Positions 5,297-10,166 of a DNA stretch of 10,166 nt are shown in pieces. The notes below the pieces were generated by a model. That model was not told the DNA's origin. It saw only the letters and a list, made by a program, of their open reading frames with translations, and ran no database searches. The position numbers were made by a program, and so were the translations under genes. Position 1 is the stretch's first letter; every line of letters begins with the position of its first letter. The DNA is from Clostridia bacterium (GTDB lineage: Bacteria > Bacillota > Clostridia > Peptostreptococcales > Anaerovoracaceae): assembly GCA_024682015.1 (NCBI GenBank), contig JAIKZT010000054.1, positions 1-10,166 of the forward strand. The letters are read 5' to 3'.

Positions 5297-6625
5297 TCAG
5301 TCAAAATCGAACAGTCCCGGCCGACAGCCGAGAGACGCCCACGCCCGCAGGATGCGCAGCAGGAAATTGCGATTCTCGTCGAGACGGTATGTGCGCTGCA
5401 GTCCATCCGCGCGCACGATGGTGCGGTCGGCATCCAGATAGGTGTGGAAAAACAGGCTCTGGATCTGTCCGGCCGCTTCAGCCTTGCGGATGCGCTCCAG
5501 AATGCCGTCCATGTCGTAGGCCGAATACACGTAGTCCGCAGGCGTGGGCACGTAGTACACAGTTCCCTTGCCGCCCTGGTGCGCCTCGATCTGCCCGAGC
5601 CTGCGGGAGGTCGGATCCTGCTGATAGATCACGGAAAAGCGCGCCTCTGCCAGACTGAGTGCCGCGGGCGTATAATCGTAGTGCGGAAACTCAAAGATAT
5701 CCGAATAATATCCCATCGCAGAGCAGATCATCACAGCCTCGTCGAACTTCGCCGTGATCTGCTCCGCGGACAGACGGCATTCCTTCGCGAATTCCGTACC
5801 GTCCGCGCTCACTTCACCGCCGGTCTGGTGGGTCAGGCCGTGAAGCACGATGCGCCCGCCGCAGTTCTGCAGCACGTCGAGCGTATAGACCAGATCCGCG
5901 TTGTAGAAGCTGAAGTCGCGGCTTACGTCCACGTCGAGCCCCCGCGCAGGATCCACGTACCGGGGGATCCACGCGATGTAGAAGCCCTCCGCGCACGTCT
6001 TCAGGAACCATCCCTCGAGGCGCGTGCGCTCCAGCGCGCCATGGGTGAACCCGCCATCCGCGCCCTGATCGGCGCAGATGTCCTCCAGGCGCAGATAGGC
6101 AGTCCCTTCGCTGCCTGCCGCCTGGCTTACGGGCACTTCGGGAAACTCCGTTGCCCGCCGGTACAGTTCGATCTCCTTGTCATCCCGAAAGAAGGCGCAG
6201 AGGCCCCACAGAACGTCCGCATCGGCAAGGCTTACGTAGGTCTTGCCGTCATCTTCGTATACGGGCCAGCGGCAGGCCGCCTCTGCCGGCGCTGCGCACT
6301 CCGGAAACGTCTCCTCGATCTCCTCCAGACAGAGATAAGCCCGGTTGCCGGCCATGTAAAGCTTTGCCTCGCTGGGCGCATAGCCAAAACGTACGGGATA
6401 GGATGCCTGGAACAGGTCTTCAGCGGTGTAATCGGGCTCGGACTCCGGGGCAGTGATCTCCCCCGGGACAGGCTTGACAGCAGCGGTCTCTCCCGGATCT
6501 TCTGCCGCGGAGTTTGCAGGCTCAAGCTGCTGGGCCGGCTCATCCGCCCGGCACGCCGTGCAGCCGCATGCCAGCGCCAAGGCGAGCAGCAGCGCCATCC
6601 ATTGGGTTATTTTTTTCTTTTTCAT
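5297..6625 (-). CDS. DUF2334-type lipoprotein, polysaccharide-deacetylase-like
   Basis: A 442-residue secreted protein. The N-terminus has four lysines, a hydrophobic core and three closely spaced cysteines (C20, C22, C25), so it is probably lipid-anchored; the lipobox is not ideal. Residues 26-75 are an acidic, Pro/Ala/Glu-rich linker. Residues 75-160 resemble copper-amine-oxidase-N-type envelope domains (LYMAGNRAYLCLEEI, GKTYVSLADADVLWG). The C-terminal part (about 176-440) fits DUF2334 (PF10096), a relative of carbohydrate-esterase-4 deacetylases: RLED (179-182), FYIAWIPRYVDP (215-226), HGLTHQ (262-267), FPHYDYTP (313-320) and FFHTYL (392-397). The Asp and the HxxxH pair are placed like the metal-binding residues of deacetylases, but activity is not established. 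The start at Met 6625 is preferred because the in-frame ATG at 6655 overlaps the -10 box. AGGGGGA seven bases upstream is the likely ribosome binding site. Confidence 0.82.
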   Translation of the reverse strand: MKKKKITQWMALLLALALACGCTACRADEPAQQLEPANSAAEDPGETAAVKPVPGEITAPESEPDYTAEDLFQASYPVRFGYAPSEAKLYMAGNRAYLCLEEIEETFPECAAPAEAACRWPVYEDDGKTYVSLADADVLWGLCAFFRDDKEIELYRRATEFPEVPVSQAAGSEGTAYLRLEDICADQGADGGFTHGALERTRLEGWFLKTCAEGFYIAWIPRYVDPARGLDVDVSRDFSFYNADLVYTLDVLQNCGGRIVLHGLTHQTGGEVSADGTEFAKECRLSAEQITAKFDEAVMICSAMGYYSDIFEFPHYDYTPAALSLAEARFSVIYQQDPTSRRLGQIEAHQGGKGTVYYVPTPADYVYSAYDMDGILERIRKAEAAGQIQSLFFHTYLDADRTIVRADGLQRTYRLDENRNFLLRILRAWASLGCRPGLFDFD

Positions 6626-6653
6626 ATCGGGTCCCCCTGCTTTATCTCCTGTC

Positions 6654-6683
6654 ATTTTACCATATGCCCCCTGCGCCGAACAA
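6654..6683 (-). promoter_or_regulatory. Promoter of the DUF2334 / PF06541 unit (extended -10)
   Basis: TGGTAAAAT (6662-6654) is a good extended -10 element (TG-N-TAAAAT). At 18 bp upstream the -35 is weak, TTGTTC (6683-6678). The predicted RNA start is near 6647, giving a leader of about 20 nt before the ATG at 6625. Confidence 0.6.
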
Positions 6684-6718
6684 CCGGAGGAAGGGATGCT
6701 CGCATGCGAAAAAGTCGA

Positions 6719-6768
6719 TAAAAAGACCCTGTTTTGCCGTAAAACACTTCGATTCCGACAAAACAGGG
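6719..6768 (-). terminator. Intrinsic terminator of the ABC exporter operon
   Basis: On the minus strand CCCTGTTTTG (6768-6759) pairs perfectly with CAAAACAGGG (6736-6727) over 10 bp, followed by TCTTTTTATC. The 22-nt loop contains a second TGTTTT that could pair with the same 3' arm to form a smaller hairpin (TGTTTT-ACGGC-AAAACA). The structure lies about 125 bp after the exporter stop codon. Confidence 0.88.
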
Positions 6769-6789
6769 CATGTTTTCAATTGAATCTGT

Positions 6790-6911
6790 CAGTTCTTCAA
6801 GGCCACCCGCGCTTCAGGTCTGTCCGCATTTCAGATCCATCAGTTCTTCGAGGTTCATCCGCGCCTCAAGCCTGCCAGTTCTTCAAAACCCGTCAGTTCT
6901 TCAGCGCTTCC
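6790..6911. repeat. Degenerate 17-18-bp tandem repeat at the 3' end of the exporter operon
   Basis: Seven consecutive units can be laid out by eye: 6790-6806, 6807-6823, 6824-6840, 6841-6858, 6859-6875, 6876-6893 and 6894-6911. Four begin with the identical nonamer CAGTTCTTC (6790, 6841, 6876, 6894), spaced 51, 35 and 18 bp, close to multiples of 17. The units between them begin CCGCRYNTC. The last unit (6894-6911) is inside the exporter gene and encodes its final residues (AWEALKN); the others lie in the untranslated tail before the terminator. A 17-bp period is not a codon multiple, so expansion would not preserve a reading frame. Confidence 0.6.
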
Positions 6912-8722
6912 CAGGCCGCGGAGATGGCCGCGTCCTCGTACTGGCGCGTCCACAGCTCCCAGTAGTGCCCGCGGGCAGCCAGCAGGTCCTCGTGGCGTCC
7001 CTGCTCGATGATCTTTCCGCCGGCTACGACGAGGATGATGTCCGCGTCCTTGACGGTGGAGAGCCTGTGGGCGATCACGACGGACGTGCGCCCACGGATG
7101 ACCGTATCGATGGCAGCCTGGATCTTCTGCTCCGTGATGGTGTCCACGGAAGCGGTCGCCTCGTCGAGCACCACGATCTTCGGCTGCGCCAGGATGGCCC
7201 GCGCGAAGGAGATCAGCTGCTTTTCGCCGGTGGACAGCATGTCGCCGCCCTCGCCCACGTCGGTGTCCAGGCCCTTTTCGAGCTTTTCGATGACGCCTTC
7301 GGCCGATACAAGGCGTATGGCTTCCCAGATCTCCTCATCCGTGGCATCCGGCCGGCCGTAGACGAGGTTCTCGCGTATCGTGCCGGAGAACAGATGCGGC
7401 GACTGCAGCACGTAGCCGAGCGCGGAGTGCAGCCACAGCTGCGAACGCTCCCGCGCGTCGCGCCCGTCGATGAGCAGCCGGCCTGCCGTCGGCTCATAAA
7501 AACGGCAGATGAGGCTGGCCAGCGTGGATTTGCCCGCGCCGGTCTCGCCCACGATGGCCAGGTTCGTGCCAAAGGGGATCTTCAGGTTAAAGTCCTTCAG
7601 CACGTACTCGTCCTCCGAGGCGTCCGGATAGCGAAAATCCACGTGTTCGAATTCGATGTCACCCTCGATGGGTTCCCAGTTCCCCCGGTGAGGGTCAAAC
7701 ATGTCGCCGTAGCGCGCGGTAACCTCGGCCGTGTCCGAAACGGTCGGCTTCAGCGCGAGCAGGTCGGTGAACCGGCCGATGTTGACCTGCGCCTGCACGA
7801 GCAGGGCCAGGACTTCCACGAGCCAGCGCACCGGTTCCATCAGATCCTGGGCGTAGCTCATGAACAGCGAGAACGTGCCCACCTGGTCGGCCGCCAGGAT
7901 GCCGCCCTTCCAGAGGACGAGCGCCAGCGCGCAGGACGAGGCCAGGTTCGTGACCATGGAGAACGCGCCGTACGTGCGCGCGGACTGCAGGACCTTGCGC
8001 TTCATGTTGGACGTTTCCGCCATGAAGTCCGCGTCGATCTTCTCCTCGATCGCCAGCGATTTGATGGTCTTCGCGCCGACGATGCCCTCGTTGAAATTGC
8101 CCGTGATCTTCGAGTTGATCTCGCGGATCTGGTGGTGCAGATCGAACAGCCTTCCCTGGAACATCGCGAAGAACAACGCGATGATGGGCACGACGAGGAA
8201 GACGTAGCCCGTCAGGCGCGCGTTGATGCTGAGCATGACGACGGCCGCGCCGAGGATGTACAGCAGGAAATAGACGCCGTCGAACAGTTGCCACGTGAAC
8301 AGCTCGCCGATGCGGCTGGTGTCGCTCATGACCCGCGCGTGGATATACCCCACGCTGTTCTGGTTATAGTAGTCGAAGGACAGCTCCTGCAGGTGAGAGA
8401 ACGCCGTGTTGCGCATGTCGCGGTCGAGGCGCATCTCCGTAGCCATGCAGATGCGCACGCCCAGATAGGTGATGGCAGCCGTGGCGCAGATCAGCAGCGC
8501 GTACAGCAGGACGTACGTCCCGAGCCCCGCGATCGTGCCTTCCTTCACGAAGTGGTCCAGCGCGTACTTCTGCAGCACCGGCCGCGCCGTGTCGGACAGG
8601 CCGCACAGGATCTGAATGAACACGATCTGCGCAAAGCTCTTTTTATAAGGCCTTACGAACGGCATCAGCCGCGGGATGCCGAACAGGGGCAGCCGGATCT
8701 TTTTTTCCTGTTTAGCTTTCAT
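6893..8722 (-). CDS. Heterodimeric ABC exporter, subunit with intact Walker B
   Basis: A 609-residue half-transporter with a type-IV exporter membrane domain (about residues 25-325, six segments) fused to a nucleotide-binding domain (about 354-595). Walker A is GETGAGKST (392-400), the Q-loop is Q440, Walker B is IVVLDEATASVD with catalytic E521, and the H-loop is H552. The signature is LSTGEKQ (496-502) instead of LSGGQ, the deviation seen in TM288- and BmrD-like partners of heterodimeric exporters. Its start is certain: ATG 8722 follows AAAGGAGG, and it overlaps the preceding subunit gene by 11 bp. It probably exports drugs, lipids or peptides; the substrate cannot be told. The final codons are made of a tandem-repeat unit, and the protein has a short extra tail (YEDAAISAAWEALKN). 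Confidence 0.95.
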   Translation of the reverse strand: MKAKQEKKIRLPLFGIPRLMPFVRPYKKSFAQIVFIQILCGLSDTARPVLQKYALDHFVKEGTIAGLGTYVLLYALLICATAAITYLGVRICMATEMRLDRDMRNTAFSHLQELSFDYYNQNSVGYIHARVMSDTSRIGELFTWQLFDGVYFLLYILGAAVVMLSINARLTGYVFLVVPIIALFFAMFQGRLFDLHHQIREINSKITGNFNEGIVGAKTIKSLAIEEKIDADFMAETSNMKRKVLQSARTYGAFSMVTNLASSCALALVLWKGGILAADQVGTFSLFMSYAQDLMEPVRWLVEVLALLVQAQVNIGRFTDLLALKPTVSDTAEVTARYGDMFDPHRGNWEPIEGDIEFEHVDFRYPDASEDEYVLKDFNLKIPFGTNLAIVGETGAGKSTLASLICRFYEPTAGRLLIDGRDARERSQLWLHSALGYVLQSPHLFSGTIRENLVYGRPDATDEEIWEAIRLVSAEGVIEKLEKGLDTDVGEGGDMLSTGEKQLISFARAILAQPKIVVLDEATASVDTITEQKIQAAIDTVIRGRTSVVIAHRLSTVKDADIILVVAGGKIIEQGRHEDLLAARGHYWELWTRQYEDAAISAAWEALKN

Positions 8723-10166
8723 GCGCTGCCTCCTTTCCGGTTTTCAGCGCAGGCGAAGCCTCGCCGCGCACGCCCAGCTGGATCTCGTAGATCTTCTGGT
8801 AGATGCCGCCGCTTCTCTGCAGTTCCTCGGGCGTTCCACGCTCGGTGATCCGCCCATGGTCGAGCACCACGACCTGATCCGCCTTGGACAGCGTGGTGAT
8901 GCGGTGGGAGATCAGGATGATGGTCGCCGTGCCGAAGCGCTCCTGCAGCGCCGCGCGGATCTTCGCATCCGTGACCGCGTCCACGGCGGACAGCGAATCG
9001 TCAAAGACCATGATGGGCGCGTTCTGCGTTAGCGCCCGCGCGATGGCAGTGCGCTGCTTCTGGCCGCCGGAGAGGGTCACCCCGCGCTCGCCGACGAACG
9101 TCTCGTACTTATCGGAAAAGCTATCGATGGAGTCCGCCAGACACGCGTCCGCGGCCGCCTCCTCGACCTGGCTGTGGGAGATGCCCTCCCGCGCGATGCC
9201 GATGTTCTCCTCGATGGAGCGAGAGAACAGATACGGCTCCTGCAGCACGAGGGCGATGTTCTTGCGCAGGCAGTCGCTGCGGATGTCGCGCACGTCCACT
9301 CCGCCGATCGTGATCCGGCCATGTCCTTCCGGCACTTCGTACAGCCGGTCGAGCAGCAGCATGAGCGTGCTCTTGCCGCTTCCCGTGCCGCCGAGGATGC
9401 CCAGCGTCGTGCCGGCCTTGACGGTAAAGCTGATGTCCCTGAGGATCTCGGGCCCGCCTTCGTAAGCGAAACTGACGTGGTCGAACACGATGTCGCCATG
9501 CATGTCCGCGTCACCCGCTTCAGGCCTGTCCTGCTCCTCCTCGGAGTCCATGATGTAGGCCAGGCGGTCCAGCGACACGCCCGCCTTGGACATCTCGGAG
9601 AGCATGCGCCCGAGCCTTCTGATCGGGAAGGACAGCATGCCGTTATAGGAGATGAACGCGATGTATTCGCCCGCCGTCATCCAGCCCTGCACGGCGAAAT
9701 AGGCGCCGAAAGCCGTTACGAGCAGGATCTGCAGCCCGCACAGGATGTCCTGCACGGAGAAGAATCTGCCCATGATGTGGCCCATGTGGACCCACAGCCC
9801 CGTGTAGATCTCGTTGGCGGCTTCAAACTTCGTCTTCTCGCGCGCTTCCCCCGCGAACGCCCGCACGACGCGCACGCCCGTGAGGTTCTCCTGCACCATG
9901 GCCGACACCCTGCCCTCCTGTTCGTCGCACTTCTGGAAGCCCTGCTGCATCTCCTTGCGGAACAGGACGGAATACGCGATGATGAAGGGGATGGGCGCCA
10001 CGGCGATGGCCGCCATCTTCACGTTCATGGAGAACATGAAGTACAGCGACATCCCGATGAGGATGAGGATGCGGAACACCGAAGTGAGCTGCTCTGCGAC
10101 GAACGTGCGGATGCGATCCACGTCCGTGGTGCAGCGCTGGATGATGTCGCCGGTGTGGTTCTTCTG
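8712..10166 (-). CDS. Heterodimeric ABC exporter, subunit with degenerate Walker B (N-terminus outside window)
   Basis: The C-terminal 484 residues of a half-transporter. The frame is open to base 10166 and reads QKNHTGDIIQRCTTDVDRIR at the edge, the conserved first intracellular loop of ABC exporters, so roughly 100 residues are missing. Numbered from the window edge, Walker A is GGTGSGKST (259-267), the signature is the canonical LSGGQKQR (365-372), and the H-loop is in LISHRITT. Walker B reads IMVFDDSLSAVD: Asp (codon 8997-8999) replaces the catalytic Glu. This is the TM287/BmrC pattern, where this subunit supplies the degenerate ATP site together with the altered signature of its partner. 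The gene sits just upstream of the second subunit and overlaps it by 11 bp. The GTG at 10121 is internal, not a start. Confidence 0.95.
   Translation of the reverse strand, partial: QKNHTGDIIQRCTTDVDRIRTFVAEQLTSVFRILILIGMSLYFMFSMNVKMAAIAVAPIPFIIAYSVLFRKEMQQGFQKCDEQEGRVSAMVQENLTGVRVVRAFAGEAREKTKFEAANEIYTGLWVHMGHIMGRFFSVQDILCGLQILLVTAFGAYFAVQGWMTAGEYIAFISYNGMLSFPIRRLGRMLSEMSKAGVSLDRLAYIMDSEEEQDRPEAGDADMHGDIVFDHVSFAYEGGPEILRDISFTVKAGTTLGILGGTGSGKSTLMLLLDRLYEVPEGHGRITIGGVDVRDIRSDCLRKNIALVLQEPYLFSRSIEENIGIAREGISHSQVEEAAADACLADSIDSFSDKYETFVGERGVTLSGGQKQRTAIARALTQNAPIMVFDDSLSAVDAVTDAKIRAALQERFGTATIILISHRITTLSKADQVVVLDHGRITERGTPEELQRSGGIYQKIYEIQLGVRGEASPALKTGKEAAHES
8729..8736 (-). promoter_or_regulatory. 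Ribosome binding site of the second exporter subunit
   Basis: AAAGGAGG on the minus strand, six bases before ATG 8722 and inside the 3' end of the first subunit gene. It indicates coupled translation of the two partners, useful for 1:1 assembly. Confidence 0.85.

Noticed and set aside
5261..6721. 486-codon open frame on the plus strand
   Set aside because: It is antisense to the DUF2334 lipoprotein, whose signal peptide and domain motifs identify the true coding strand.
6790..6911. CRISPR-like array
   Set aside because: Units are contiguous, 17-18 bp and degenerate, with no unique spacers between conserved repeats and no cas genes.
6770..8848. 692-codon open frame on the plus strand
   Set aside because: It is an exact antisense shadow of the ABC exporter gene, with low-complexity Arg/Asp/Val/His composition and no motif or ribosome binding site of note.
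10119..10121. GTG as the start of the upstream exporter subunit
   Set aside because: The frame stays open to the window edge and encodes the conserved TGDIIQRCTTDVD motif upstream, so the GTG is an internal Val.

Overview
The window looks like chromosome from a GC-rich (roughly 60% G+C by eye) low-GC-phylum relative, most likely a Clostridia-type Firmicute. The evidence is strong AAAGGAGG ribosome binding sites, sigma-A-type promoters with 17-bp spacers, a canonical T-box riboswitch, a CIRCE element for HrcA, and a PF06541 membrane protein. No rRNA, tRNA, CRISPR array or insertion sequence is visible, so finer taxonomy would be a guess. Most genes are on the minus strand; only the MerR-type regulator is on the plus strand.

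Left part (1-2600, minus): an ABC importer operon of the TrpXYZ type. Reading from right to left it has a promoter (2569-2597), a long T-box leader (about 2562-2251) with a TGG (Trp) specifier codon and mutually exclusive antiterminator and terminator, a lipoprotein substrate-binding protein, a permease, and the start of the ATPase, which runs off the left edge. The specifier codon and the UGGC acceptor-binding bulge together predict induction by uncharged tRNA-Trp, so the operon is best read as tryptophan uptake.

Middle (2600-4421): a divergent MerR-family regulator with its own promoter and an 18-bp perfect palindrome just after the -10 box. It converges on a small heat-shock protein gene (Hsp20) across a shared hairpin. 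The Hsp20 promoter carries a perfect CIRCE operator overlapping the -35 box, followed by a long 5' UTR.

Next (4422-6720, minus): two cell-envelope genes, probably one transcription unit. The first encodes a DUF2334-type lipoprotein related to polysaccharide deacetylases. The second encodes a PF06541 (CmpB-like) membrane protein with an EF-hand-like loop in its tail. An intrinsic terminator ends the unit.

Right part (6720-10166, minus): two overlapping half-transporter genes of a heterodimeric ABC exporter (BmrCD / TM287-288 type). The upstream one is cut by the window edge. Walker B of the first subunit (Asp in place of the catalytic Glu) and the signature of the second (LSTGEKQ) are altered in the way that makes one degenerate ATP site. 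A degenerate 17-18-bp tandem repeat runs from the last codons of the second gene towards its terminator.
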